From Gautieria morchelliformis (lineage: Eukaryota > Basidiomycota > Agaricomycetes > Gomphales > Gomphaceae), in assembly GCA_015179125.1 (NCBI GenBank), contig WHVA01000228.1, positions 1 to 64,000 on the forward strand: 64,000 bases of DNA. The letters run 5' to 3'. The notes beneath the pieces were generated by a model, which saw only the letters and a program-made list of their open reading frames with translations, did not search any database and was not told the origin of the DNA. This document shows positions 1 to 10,856 of the stretch, one piece after another. Within the stretch, counting starts at the first letter, position 1. Every line of letters starts with the position of its first letter. Position numbers and translations under genes: made by a program.

Positions 1-76
1 GTGTGGCGGAACTATTGGAGGGGCGGAAGGAGTTGCGGAACTGAGGGTCGGAAGTCGGAAATGAACGGTCATAACA
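1..76 (+). repeat. 3' end of the left LTR of gypsy element 1
   Basis: Bases 1-76 match the last 76 bases of the solo LTRs at 18944-19590 and 61987-62624. All share runs of GGAA and CGGAA and end in GGTC(G/A)TAACA. The internal domain begins at 77. The rest of this LTR lies outside the window. Confidence 0.85.
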
Positions 77-438
77 GTCTCGTAAACGACATGTTCTGAT
101 AGATTGAAGTGTTAGCAATAACACCAAAGTCTTGAAGGGTTCCAAAACACTGGTGGACGCTCTGGGAATCGCTTAGCAGCATTTCGAGTGTAGAATTTAC
201 TACCATTGCTGAGGTCTCCAAACCCGCAATAACACAGTCCGTGCTTAACCTCGTGTCCCGCTCTTTAGAAGCTTCCTCTAGGAAAATTTCAATAGACGGT
301 ACTTATCCTTACTCTACGCTTACCTCTCCTCCTTCACCTTTACCTTATCTCAACCCTTGCTCAACACCGAACCAAACCGCACCTCGATTCGAATCGTTTC
401 ATCCTCGTGACAAACTTGCTTCTTTCAGAAACTCGGGT

Positions 439-3400
439 ATGTCTTCATCTACTATTCATCATCATCGTGACTCTGTCACACCCACTAACAATCCATTGGA
501 GGATCCATTGTTGGATACTCCTCAGGAGGCTGAAGCCAGCATTCTCGAGACTTCGTTTGCTCGTGAATCCGACACATCTCAGTCACCTGTTCAATGGGCA
601 TTTGCATACCCGTTACAGGAGTCCCTTAAGGACATCTGTATAGTGCCTTCTGAGCCTTTCAGGTCTTTCAAGGCTGCGGGTAGAAGGAGAGAGCAAAGGT
701 CTGATTGTAACCTTTCTATCAGAAGAGACCACTTACTGTCTTTAGCCAAGATTGCAATAGACCGCTCTAAGGTGCCCGCACCTAGAGTTCTATCTCGTGC
801 AGCAGAAGGGGCTTTCAGATATGAAATGGCTATGCTGGACTCAGTTCTACTTGGCCATCCTGGTCGTATCTCTGGTCAGAGTGCTATAGGATATTACGTT
901 GAACCGTTTAAGTATAAAACCATGTATGATCACTTAACCTGTCTTGCTGAAGACTGGCGAGGTGTCTTGCAGGACTTAAACCTTCCATCTATGCCTATTC
1001 CTTCTCTACCTAAGGAATGGCCTTCAGACTCCCTGTGGGAAGCTAAGTCTCTGGAAATAATCTTTGTCGCTTTGCGCGAAGATGTTGAAAATTTCTTAGC
1101 CTTCTATTGGGATGCAGTGGCAAAATCCAAAGGAACCTGGAAACCGTCGAAGGAAGACTTTGCTTCCCCGTCGTTACCAGACCTTGAGGAAATGTCTGCC
1201 AACCCTGAAATATTTCACATGCGCTACACTGCTGCGTATAACGCTTTGAAGAGAAAGTTGGCAGCAGATAAACGCTTCAACGAAGCAACAGTTAAGACTG
1301 TTCAGGAGACTCCTGCTTTCGAGCATGATACTCCCCCTCACATGTCTAGGCCTCTACGGGTAGCTTGTGAGCCGGTCTTTCCTCAGAAAGATGTCCCTAT
1401 TACCTCTCAAGGTGACACTGAACATAGTCTCCCCATAGACCATGATCAGGTTAGAAGAAGACAGTCAACTGCCTACACACGTGGGCCTAGACCATCTTTG
1501 ACTATTCATTCACCTTATAATCAGAACCCGACCAAGCTTACTGGGTCGGATGGCTTGGAAGAGTTGTTCCAAACTCCTGCTGATAACAGGAGGAGGACTA
1601 TCTTCAGCATCCCTGAGACTTCTGCAGTCCCTGATAGGACTTATGGAGTTTCTGGAGGCCCACCACCTCCTGGAGACGAGCCTTCAGATGATGAAGAGTC
1701 TTCGGATCCACCTCCCACTCCTTCTCGTTACCCATCTAAACTTCCTTCATTCCCTTCGGGAGGAAGAGGTAACCCGCCTGGCAGACCTGGTGATTCAGGT
1801 CCTCCTGACGGCGATGATGGCGGCGGCGGAGGAAACGGCCCTAATCTGGACCGGGGGGATAGCAATAAAGGTGGTAAACCTAGTGTGGATGCCTTACCTA
1901 GCCAAAGTAAGCTGGAGGCGTATTTTGATAACAAACTACGTCCTGATGTGGTCCCCGAATGGGATGGCAACCCTGACACATTAGCACAGTGGATTTTGAA
2001 AGTGAATCACCTTTCTCAAAACTCTGCCACAGTCTTCAGACAGCTTGGACGTATTGTCCCTCTGAGACTTCGCAAGGGTGTGGAACGTTGGTTCTTTTCC
2101 TTGCCTCTGTCACATCGTCAAGAAGCCACCACAGACTGGAAATCAATCAGAGACGTAATCGGAGCCTATTACATGAACCGAGCATGGTTAGACAGACAGA
2201 AAGCAAGAGCTACTCGTGCTACTTTCCGAGAAGCTAGTCATTCTAATGAGACTCCTAGCGAGTATTACGTTAGAAAGGCAGAGCTACTGAGGCTTTTCAG
2301 TAAGCTGACCGACTCAGAACTCATTATGGAAATCATGAACGGGGCACCCTCCTATTGGCATACGGTCATTGATGCTCATAGGTGTGCAGATGCTGTTGAA
2401 TTCCAGTCTGCCATCAAGTACCATGAGGAATCCTTGTCTCATCCACCTTTCACCTCAGGTGATAGTATGGAAAGACGCATTAGAAGTTTGGAGAATGCTT
2501 TACAATCCAAACCCCGATTTGACTCTAGAAATTCTTCGGACAGAACGTTCCGAGATGCTAGATCTCATTTGGTGGGATGGTCATCTAAGCTGAGCCCTCC
2601 TAAGTATCCTAAGGATGATTCGAATGTGTCTACGAGATCCACTCCTGAATCAAAGGGAGCTAGGCCATGCAAGCATTGCGGAAGTAGTAAGCATTGGGAC
2701 AATGAGTGTAAACATGCAAAGTCTACAGCTCATTCCCATCTTACTCAATCCTCTATTGAGGAGGACAACGCTGACATGGCCTATGAGGATTTGTACCTCG
2801 ATGCCATTCATGAGTTGGAACATGAATTTGACCCTGAACTTGCCCATGCAAACTCTGTTAACTCGGAAGCTGCAGCAGAATCGGAAGAACCTCAATCGGA
2901 TTTTCACGAAACCCCTCAGACTCCGGAAGCTCACTGTCAACTTGCTAAGCAAGTGAGCCCATCAGAGGATGTGTCTACTCTGGGGGGATCCTACAATTCT
3001 AAGAGCAACCCTTCATCTAGCTCTGGAGAGTCTAACTCTATGACTCGCCGAGAAAGAAGAAGATTACAGAAAGATGCCAAGCACGTGCTAGCATATCTGC
3101 GAAACCTCAATCTAAAAAGTTGGGCCCCAAACTCTCTGATTAAACTCAGGAGGTTTATGTCCAGACCTGCAGGTTGTGCTTTCCTCGGATCCTCTGCTTC
3201 AACTGCTAATGTTTGGTTGGGTGAATATGGAAAGAATCAACAAGCCCTAGTTGCTGATTCTGGTTCAGACATTACCCTTATCTCTCAAAAAGCTCTTAGT
3301 TCTATGGAGAATCCTCCCAAAATCAAAACAGGTCAGAACGTTAACCTAATTCAAGTTACTGGAACTTCAAAAATTTCGGGATATGTTACCATTCCCATAT

Positions 3401-6400
3401 TTTTCGACTCGGATGCTGGTCCTGTTCAGCTTGAAGTGGAAGCCTATGTCGTTAAGGGCATGACCACTCCAGTTATCCTTGGAAATGATTTCGCTGATCA
3501 ATACTCGATTTCTCTGATCCGTGAAGGTTCCGACAGTTATCTCTTGTTCGGGGATACGGGTCGTAAAACCAAAAGCGAGAATTCAGTCAGCACTCCTTTA
3601 CAAGATGAAGCAGGACATTCCTTCAAAATTAGGACTCTGCCAAACTTAACTTCTCTCACTGCGAAGTTCAAGGCTCACAGGTGTCTTAAGAAATCTAGGA
3701 AAAGGCAAAGAGCTCTTATAGCCGACTCAAGTGTAAGAGCCCTGTATCCGATCACAATTCCTCCTGAATCAGCATCTCTCGTACCTGTCTCCATATACTT
3801 CCCTGGCGATGGTAACGAAGTCTTTGTTGAAAAGATACTTCATTCCAACCGAGGTCCAGAAGATTTTTACGGAATTACAGATGCTATTGTATCTCGTAAT
3901 AACCCACGGTTACACGTGTGTAACTTTTCTTCTCAACCTGTTACCATTCATCAGGGACAACTCTTAGGTCATGCTAGAAATCCTACTAGTTGGCTTGATA
4001 AAGTTGCAAATATGGATCCAGAGCAGTTAGAGTCTTGCTTGTCTCATGCTAGACTCATACGGGCCCTAGCTCAATACAACTCTGAGCCAGGTAACCCTTC
4101 AGCAAGCACTGCTTTGGAAGCTGCAGGCGAAGTGGTTCAGGGAGGTCCTAAGACACAAGAAGCACCTATGGAGGACGTTCCGGAACAGCGACTGTTAGAT
4201 GAAATTGACTTCTCTCCAGAACTCGATCAGTCTAATAAGAAAGCACTTCAGAACGTCATTGTCTTCCACAAAGATGCATTTGGTCTAGATGGCAGGCTTG
4301 GACACCATAATGCGAAGGTCAAAATTACCTTACGTCCTGATACTAAGGAAATTTCTCTCCATCCATATAATGCCTCTCCCGCTAAGAGAGAACTCATTGA
4401 CAAGCAGATGGATGCATGGATTAACCTCGGAGTTATCGAACCATCCAAAAGCCCTTGGGGTTTTCCAGCATTGATATCCTATCGTAATGGAAAACCTAGA
4501 ATGTGCATCGACTACAGAAAACTTAACGAAGTAGTCGTGCCTGATGAGTTCCCTCTGCCTAGGCAAGATGCTATCTTACAGGCACTTACAGGATCCCGTT
4601 GGCTCTCAACCTTGGATGCATTGGCAGGCTTTACGCAGCTGCAAATGGCTGACAATGCCAAGGAGAAAACTGCGTTCCGGACTCACCGAGGACTGTACCA
4701 CTTCAGGCGTCTGCCTTTTGGGTATAGAAACGGGCCAGCAGTTTTCCAAAGAGTCATGCAGGGTGTCCTAGCACCTTTTCTCTGGATCTTTGCACTGGTG
4801 TACATTGATGACATCGTCATTTATTCCAAAACCTTCAAAGAACACTTAACTCACCTTGATAAGGTTTTTGGTGCCATTGAAAGGTCAGGAATCACGCTGT
4901 CACCAGCTAAGTGCCATCTTGCCTACCAGTCACTTATGCTGTTAGGACAGAAGGTATCACGGCTGGGTTTATCCACTCACAAGGAAAAGGTTGATGCTAT
5001 CCTAGAACTGGCTGAACCTAAGAATGTTCATGAGTTGCAAACATTCCTTGGCATGATGGTTTACTTTTCCTCATACATTCCATTTTATGCCTGGATGGTG
5101 GCCCCTCTATTTGAACTTTTAAAGAAAGGTTCTACCTGGAGCTGGGGTAGCACACAACAAGAAGCCTTTGAGCTGGCTAAAACAGCTTTAGTCAGTGCAC
5201 CTGTCAAAGCCTATGCCATCCCAGAACTCAGTTACAGAGTGTACTCCGATGCCTGTGATGTCGGCATAGCTGCTATACTTCAGCAGGTCCAACCAATCAA
5301 AATCAGAGACCTTAAAGGTACCAAGGCATATGATAAGCTCAAAACCGCTTTTGACAATGGGCAACCTGTTCCGCAACTGGTTATTTCAGTGTCTAAGGAT
5401 GAGCCACTTCCTACCCCTGGTATCTGGGACAAGGACTTTGAAAACACCACCGTTTCCGTGGAAAGAGTAATTGCATACTGGTCCAGAACTCTGAAGCCAG
5501 AAGAACGTAACTATTCTCCCACCGAAAGGGAAGCCCTAGCATTACGTGATGGTCTCATCAAATTTCAACCCTATATTGAAGGGGAAAAAGTGATAGCCAT
5601 TACTGATCATGCTGCCCTCATTTGGAGTCGTACCTTCCAGAACGTCAATCGGAGACTATTGACCTGGGGCACAGTTTTTGCAGCCTACCCAGACTTAAAA
5701 ATTGTGCACCGAGCTGGACGTGTGCATTCTAATGTGGATCCTATTTCTCGACTCAGAAGGAATGTCCCTTTTCAAGATGGACCTTCTTCTGACGATTCCA
5801 TTCCTACTATCCTGGATTCCGAGCAGGATTCTCTTTCCAAATTCTATTCAGAGATCTCTCCCGAATTCGAAGCCAAAACCTTACGTCTAATGGCTGACTT
5901 CGAAGAGGAGAGCTCGAGAACCTTGCCCGAAACATATTCTACTGCAGTACAAGCTCACACCAACTTGGCAGACTCAATCACTCTCCCGTTCACAGCTGCC
6001 AAAAGCTTCAATCTGGTTATGAGCTTATCTCAGGAAGAAATCCAAAAAATCGTAGACAGTTATACCTCAGACCCTTACTTCAGTAAAGTACTGTCAGAAT
6101 TAAGGAACGAGTCAAATTGGAGCAATCCAAAACAACCCTTGTTCTTTGAAAGTGAGACTGGCTTACTTTACTTCGAAGATTGGAATGGGAATAACAGGTT
6201 ATGCATTCCCAGGAGTGAGCAAGCAAGGCTTCTTAGTGAAGTCCACGACGAAATCACTGAAGGAGCTCACGCCGGATATCACAGGACTTACAACAAATTA
6301 TCCTCCACTTATTACTGGCCCAGAATGAGTAGGGATGTCAAGAGATTTGTAGTAAGCTGTGACATTTGCCAAAAGGCCAAACCTCGAAGGCATGCCCCAA

Positions 6401-6699
6401 TTGGTCTGCTGCGGCCTCTACCTATTCCAGAAAAACCATTTGAAGTTGTCACTATGGATTTCATCACTGAACTTCCTGAAAGCAATGGCTACGACTCCAT
6501 CCTAGTCATTGTAGACAAACTCACAAAATATGCCACCTTCATCCCCACTCACAGCTCTGTGAATGAAGAAACTACTGCCAAGTTATTCTTTGAGCACATA
6601 GTGTCAAAATATGGAATACCTAGGCAGATAGTCTCTGACAGAGACTCCAGATGGACAGGGACGTTCTGGAAGGAAGTATGCAGATTAACGAACATGCGA
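439..6699 (+). CDS. Gag-pol polyprotein of gypsy element 1
   Basis: This is a single open frame of more than 2000 codons. The frame is open from 241, but the first ATG is at 439, so that start is preferred. In order: a large Gag-like N-terminal half with a proline/glycine-rich linker (about 1640-1850); a CCHC knuckle of form CX2CX4HX4C at 2668-2709; an aspartic protease with DSGSD near 3254; reverse transcriptase with YIDD at 4801-4812; RNase H with a YSDAC start near 5240; an HHCC integrase finger near 6250-6370; and the first two acidic residues of the integrase core (MDF near 6454, SDRD near 6638). Fusion of gag and pol in one frame is common in Ty3/gypsy elements. The integrase end is cut off by the next element, and the frame runs a few codons into the foreign LTR, to 6747. 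Confidence 0.9.
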
Positions 6700-6988
6700 T
6701 GTAGGGCGTCGTTCAGGCCTGGTGATGCTTCGATGGGTATGACTTAGAGGAAAGCTGCGCAAGTGAGAGGGGGCTCGAAAGATGATCTATTCCGTCCTAA
6801 AATGTACTACTTATATCTGGGAGGAACAATGAGAAAACTAAAAATAGCAAGGTATTGTGGACATGACGTGAGTAAGCCGGTGGACAAGATATGTGGACAG
6901 GATAGGATATGTGGACTTGTCCACCCGCGGCTGTGTGTGGGTGCTTGTGTGCGCATCATCCGCAACTAGACAGCTACGCTGTCTTACA
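6700..6988 (-). repeat. LTR of gypsy element 2 (3' LTR)
   Basis: It is 289 bp with TG...CA ends and nearly identical to 13313-13601. It contains a repeated GATATGTGGAC unit and a terminal hairpin built on GACAGCTACGCTGTC. It begins directly after the truncated integrase frame of gypsy element 1. Confidence 0.93.
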
Positions 6989-7022
6989 TCTCCTCCCACC
7001 CCTCGAAAGAACCGCTTACTCT

Positions 7023-7367
7023 CTACTCCTCCTCCCCATCCGCCACCGCCTTCACATCCTCATCAACAGGAACCTCCGTGGGATCAACAATTGCCGTCAC
7101 ATCGATGCAGGTGCGCGAGCGCGGATAATAGGGTATGAGACGAAACGCCGCATACGGGAGTTTTGCGGCGGCCCCGGTGAGTTCCGCAAGGATGTAGGCC
7201 CCGTTGCGAGTCCTTCTGACTACGATCATCGGTCCCAGATAGCGCGGTTTTGACTTGCGGGACAGGTCGTTTTCAATACGCGTGTTGCGGACGAGCACGA
7301 GGGTACCGGGAGCGAAGTTGTAGTTGCGTATGGTATGTGCGTGGTAGCTGTCGTGCGCGAACTGCAA
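7023..7367 (-). CDS. Integrase C-terminal part, gypsy element 2
   Basis: The translation has the basic C-terminal integrase pattern: FAPGTLVLVRN, then KPRYLGPMIVVRR and a short hydrophobic end. This domain follows the catalytic core in Ty3/gypsy integrases. It lies just inside the 3' LTR, as expected for the end of pol. Confidence 0.75.
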   Translation of the reverse strand: MQFAHDSYHAHTIRNYNFAPGTLVLVRNTRIENDLSRKSKPRYLGPMIVVRRTRNGAYILAELTGAAAKLPYAAFRLIPYYPRSRTCIDVTAIVDPTEVPVDEDVKAVADGEEE

Positions 7368-8475
7368 TCAACTCCGCGTCCGTAAGCGGCTTCTCAAGTT
7401 TGGGCACAAGGAACGTTGCCTCCGCCAGATCGAAAGGTAAGACTGCCTCTACCCCATGGACCATGTAGAACGGTGAATAACCTGTCGATTTCCTTACAGT
7501 GACGCGGTCTGCCCAGAACGCAAATGGCGCAACTGTTGGCCAGCGCGTTGGGTCCCCCTCGCACGCCTTGATGATGGACTCCCGGATCGTTCGATGGCTG
7601 CGTTCGACGATGCCGTTGGCCTGCTTGTTATAAGGTGAGATCCGGATGTGGTTGATATGGTATGTCTTGCTAAGCCAATCGAGTCCAGCGACTATAGGAG
7701 CCCCGTTGTCCGTGACGATCGTCTCCACCCCTCCCCACCTGCACAACAAATTCTCGAAAATGAACCTCCCCACAGCCACCCCCGTCTCTCTCTTCAACTT
7801 CGTCCACTCCGGGTAGTTCGTGAGGCTGCAGCGCGCCTGGACCAGATAGCGAAATCCCTGCGCAGCTGGGAAAAGAGCCGTATCGAAGTATGCTTTGCGG
7901 AATAAGGGCGCAGGAATTGACGGCGTTGGTGGAATAAAAAGGTGTGCCGTATTCCTGATTTGACATTCGTGACAAGTTTTGATAAACCAGGAGACATCGT
8001 GTTCCAGTCCGGGCCACCAAAATCTGTCCATAAGCATGCGCTGTGTCGAATACAGCCCCTTGTGCCCCAGTTCGTCGTGTGCCTGCATGATAATGGCGAG
8101 TCGCTTCTCCGGATCGATAACCAGCTGATGATAACCTGTCTCCCGCCGCCTCCACAGTCGACTACCCTTCAAGAAGAACTGCCGTGCATAGCTGAGAAAA
8201 CGTCGCAACGGCTTCTCCTCCATTCCTGCCGGCTTTTGCGCCGTGTCCAAGAACTCCCGTACCTGTCTCAACACCCCATCCACCTCCTCGTCCTTCACCC
8301 CCCGCGGAATCTGCAGGCCTGCGGTGGCCTGATCTGTCAGGGAAAAGACCGGAAACCGCAGAGTACCTTGCTCAGAGTATCGTCCTACTCCCTTTTTTTT
8401 TGCTCGTGCGTCATCTCTCTCTTCTCCTTTCTTAGCCCCCTCCCCGTTCCCTCCCTTGTCTTCCTCCCTCTCCAC
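7273..8475 (-). CDS. Integrase (zinc finger and catalytic core), gypsy element 2
   Basis: The middle of the frame has an HHCC finger (ELGHKGLYS ... CHECQIRN). It is followed by a core with IVTDNGAP and, after a spacer, NGIVERSHRTIRES, where the catalytic aspartate and glutamate sit. This is the Ty3/gypsy integrase pattern. The first ~60 residues are a highly charged, low-complexity stretch continuous in style with the tail of the upstream frame. Confidence 0.85.
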   Translation of the reverse strand: MEREEDKGGNGEGAKKGEERDDARAKKKGVGRYSEQGTLRFPVFSLTDQATAGLQIPRGVKDEEVDGVLRQVREFLDTAQKPAGMEEKPLRRFLSYARQFFLKGSRLWRRRETGYHQLVIDPEKRLAIIMQAHDELGHKGLYSTQRMLMDRFWWPGLEHDVSWFIKTCHECQIRNTAHLFIPPTPSIPAPLFRKAYFDTALFPAAQGFRYLVQARCSLTNYPEWTKLKRETGVAVGRFIFENLLCRWGGVETIVTDNGAPIVAGLDWLSKTYHINHIRISPYNKQANGIVERSHRTIRESIIKACEGDPTRWPTVAPFAFWADRVTVRKSTGYSPFYMVHGVEAVLPFDLAEATFLVPKLEKPLTDAELIAVRARQLPRTYHTQLQLRSRYPRARPQHAY

Positions 8476-10790
8476 TCTCTCCTTTTTGCTTTTCGCTCCC
8501 CCTCATGTCCGTCCACCTCTCCCGCCTTCCTAGCCCCACTTCCTTCTCCTCTTGCCCCGTCCCCCCCTTCTCTCCCTCCGTTCTCTTCCTGCCTTCTCCC
8601 TGCCCCTCTGGTCCTGTCCCTCGCTTCCTCACTCTCTTCTCCCATATATATTCCTTCTCCGCTCATCCTGTCCTCCCTTTTGCCTCTCCCAACTTCCCTT
8701 GTCACGTTCTCCCCTCTTCGCTCCTTCCCGTTGTCTTTAGTTTCATCCCCATGTTTTCCCTTTTCTCTCCCATCCTCTCCCTTTGTGCCCTCCCTTCCCC
8801 GTTCGCTTTCGTCAATCCTCATCGTCATCTCAGAATCTCTTTCCTCTCCCTCAACCAGCCTACCCTTGCCGTCTTCATCCTGCCAGTCCCCCATTTTTCC
8901 GTCCTTATCCTTTCCCGTCCCTTCCTCCCCTATCCTGCCCATCCAGCCCCGCTCCTTTCCCTCAACCTGCCTTCCCTTGCCGTTCTCACCCTGCCTTTCC
9001 CCAACCTGTTCAACCACTCCCTTTATTCCCCCGTTCTCCCCTGTCGTGCCCTCCCTTCTCTCTTCCATGTCGTCCCATTCACAATTCTGAATACCCCGTC
9101 TCCACCAGGAATTTACCCAAACCCCCATGTCCAACATGTCGTCGATCCACTCCTCCGCCTCGCCCTCCCTCTCCTCCATATCCCCCTTCGCCTTCCTTCG
9201 TCTGGACAGCCCGTCAGGTCCTTTGTGGTTCTTCGCCGGTACGTGTACTAGCTTAAAATCGAAGAGCAAAATTCCGAGGATCCAACGGTTCATGGCAGCA
9301 TTTGGCTGAATGTCAGGATTATTTAGCATTCCCCGAATGTACTTAGCGTCCACCTCAACATCGAAGGTCGGTAAACCAACAAGATGGAGCCGATTTGCCC
9401 GTAGGGCCCGGAAAAGCCCGTACAACTCCAGCTTTGCCTGTGAGTACCTCGATTCTCGCGCATTCCATGCTATTGAACCGTACCTCGAAGGGCGGCGCTG
9501 TCCCTCCCCGTCCAATTGCAATAGGATCCATCCGACCGCGAGGACGGATGAGTCTACTGCGAGAATAACACGACGCTGGGTAATATCTTGTCCTGCCGCT
9601 GTGTAGTTGATTGCTGATAAAGCCTCCGCCGACACCACCCCCTCCTTTAGCTTTGCCATCGCACCCTCCTCCCTCTCCCCCCACACAAATTCCACCTGCT
9701 TCATTGTTAGCCTAACCAAAGGTAAAGCCAGCTCTGCGAAGCCAGGGATAAATATCCTGACGACCCCACAGGTTCCCAGAAAACCACGAACTTCGGAGGC
9801 GTTCTGACACGCTGGCCAGTTGACAATCTTATCGATTTTTTCCGTGTCTGGGATTCGGCCCTGGAAGGTACAGCGATGTCCCACCACGGTAAGCTCTGGA
9901 ACCCCTAGAAACAACTTTTTCCCTGATATGGTTGCGCCAGCGTGTTTAAAGCGATGCAACACTCGATTTACATCTTCAAAATGCTCCCACACAAATCTCC
10001 GAATGCCAGGATTGTCCGGAATAGTTTCGTACGTGCCATCTATTTTCTCATAGCGAGTTCGGGGCCCTAGTATGGGGACATCATCGATGAAAGGTGGTGC
10101 GCAATCCGTTTCATCCTGAAGTATAAAGCAGATATCACCATGGAAGATAGGTACTGAGTTAGTCCAACCCATGGGTAGAGCTGTGAGACGGTGAGGCCCA
10201 AGAGGTGTTTGGAATGTCGTCAGGTCTCGCGAGTGCTTGTCCAAAGGCCTGTGATCATACCCCACAAAGATGTCACCTAGTGAGTAAATACTACGCCCTC
10301 CACAACGTTCTGCATACTGTTCTACTGCAGGCGGCAGGCTGGCATCTTTGATTGTTACAGCATTCAACGGCTGGAGGTCATGAACAATCCGCAGGGCGCC
10401 ATTCTTTTTCGCGACACAGAACCACTTCGACCGGTAGGAAGACGATGAAGGCTCAAACACTCCCGAGGCAATCTTGTCCTTGACGATGGACACAACCTGC
10501 TCAAAAAGACCGGGTGGAATAGGATAGTTACGCTCGGCCCAAGGTTCGTGTTCAATCGTCGGGATCACTACCGGCTCGAAGTAGTCATCCCTGAACCGTC
10601 CCTTCTCGGCTTCTGTCCATGCCAACCCCTCCTCGTTGTTCTTTAACGCCGCAAAAGCTAACCTCACTTCCTCTTCCCACAGGAAACCATCCTCCCCTAC
10701 CTTCAACTCCTCCCATCTCTCCTTCGTCAACCTTGTTCCAAACTCCAACCTCCCCGCTGGCTTCGTTGGCAAAAGCGTAAGTGATCTCAA
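8385..10790 (-). CDS. Reverse transcriptase-RNase H with long charged tail, gypsy element 2
   Basis: The reverse transcriptase palm carries FIDD in place of the usual YVDD/YIDD (near 10080-10100). It is followed by a connection region and an RNase H domain starting AVDSSVLAVGWILLQ (near 9550-9590) and ending before GPDGLSRRR. The last ~260 residues, encoded by 8400-9200, are an unusual repetitive stretch rich in E, G, K and R. On the plus strand this is a C/T-rich low-complexity tract. Such a spacer between RNase H and integrase is much longer than usual. Confidence 0.85.
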   Translation of the reverse strand: MRSLTLLPTKPAGRLEFGTRLTKERWEELKVGEDGFLWEEEVRLAFAALKNNEEGLAWTEAEKGRFRDDYFEPVVIPTIEHEPWAERNYPIPPGLFEQVVSIVKDKIASGVFEPSSSSYRSKWFCVAKKNGALRIVHDLQPLNAVTIKDASLPPAVEQYAERCGGRSIYSLGDIFVGYDHRPLDKHSRDLTTFQTPLGPHRLTALPMGWTNSVPIFHGDICFILQDETDCAPPFIDDVPILGPRTRYEKIDGTYETIPDNPGIRRFVWEHFEDVNRVLHRFKHAGATISGKKLFLGVPELTVVGHRCTFQGRIPDTEKIDKIVNWPACQNASEVRGFLGTCGVVRIFIPGFAELALPLVRLTMKQVEFVWGEREEGAMAKLKEGVVSAEALSAINYTAAGQDITQRRVILAVDSSVLAVGWILLQLDGEGQRRPSRYGSIAWNARESRYSQAKLELYGLFRALRANRLHLVGLPTFDVEVDAKYIRGMLNNPDIQPNAAMNRWILGILLFDFKLVHVPAKNHKGPDGLSRRRKAKGDMEEREGEAEEWIDDMLDMGVWVNSWWRRGIQNCEWDDMEERREGTTGENGGIKGVVEQVGERQGENGKGRQVEGKERGWMGRIGEEGTGKDKDGKMGDWQDEDGKGRLVEGEERDSEMTMRIDESERGREGTKGEDGREKGKHGDETKDNGKERRGENVTREVGRGKREDRMSGEGIYMGEESEEARDRTRGAGRRQEENGGREGGDGARGEGSGARKAGEVDGHEGERKAKRREWRGRKTREGTGRGLRKEKREMTHEQKKRE

Positions 10791-10856
10791 CGGGTCTTCT
10801 GGAAACCTTCGTTTGACATGACACTCCTCTGGTAGGGTTGTTGCAACAGGTCGGAC

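Larger units (their letters stand above)
1..6699 (+). mobile_element. Ty3/gypsy element 1 (LTR retrotransposon, right end missing)
   Basis: The left end is the last 76 bases of an LTR that starts before the window. A leader follows, then one very long gag-pol frame with a zinc knuckle, aspartic protease, reverse transcriptase, RNase H and integrase. Two solo LTRs of the same family lie at 18944-19590 and 61987-62624 and show the full LTR to be about 640 bp with TGTTACG...CGTAACA ends. The element stops inside the integrase core, where the LTR of gypsy element 2 begins, and no right LTR is seen. It is a fossil: the coding frame looks whole up to this one large truncation, so it is probably fairly young. 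Confidence 0.9.

Noticed and set aside
7942-9256. Overlapping plus-strand frames rich in proline, serine and leucine
   Set aside because: They are the opposite strand of the charged low-complexity tail of the gypsy-2 pol frame. Composition alone keeps them open and no domain is present.
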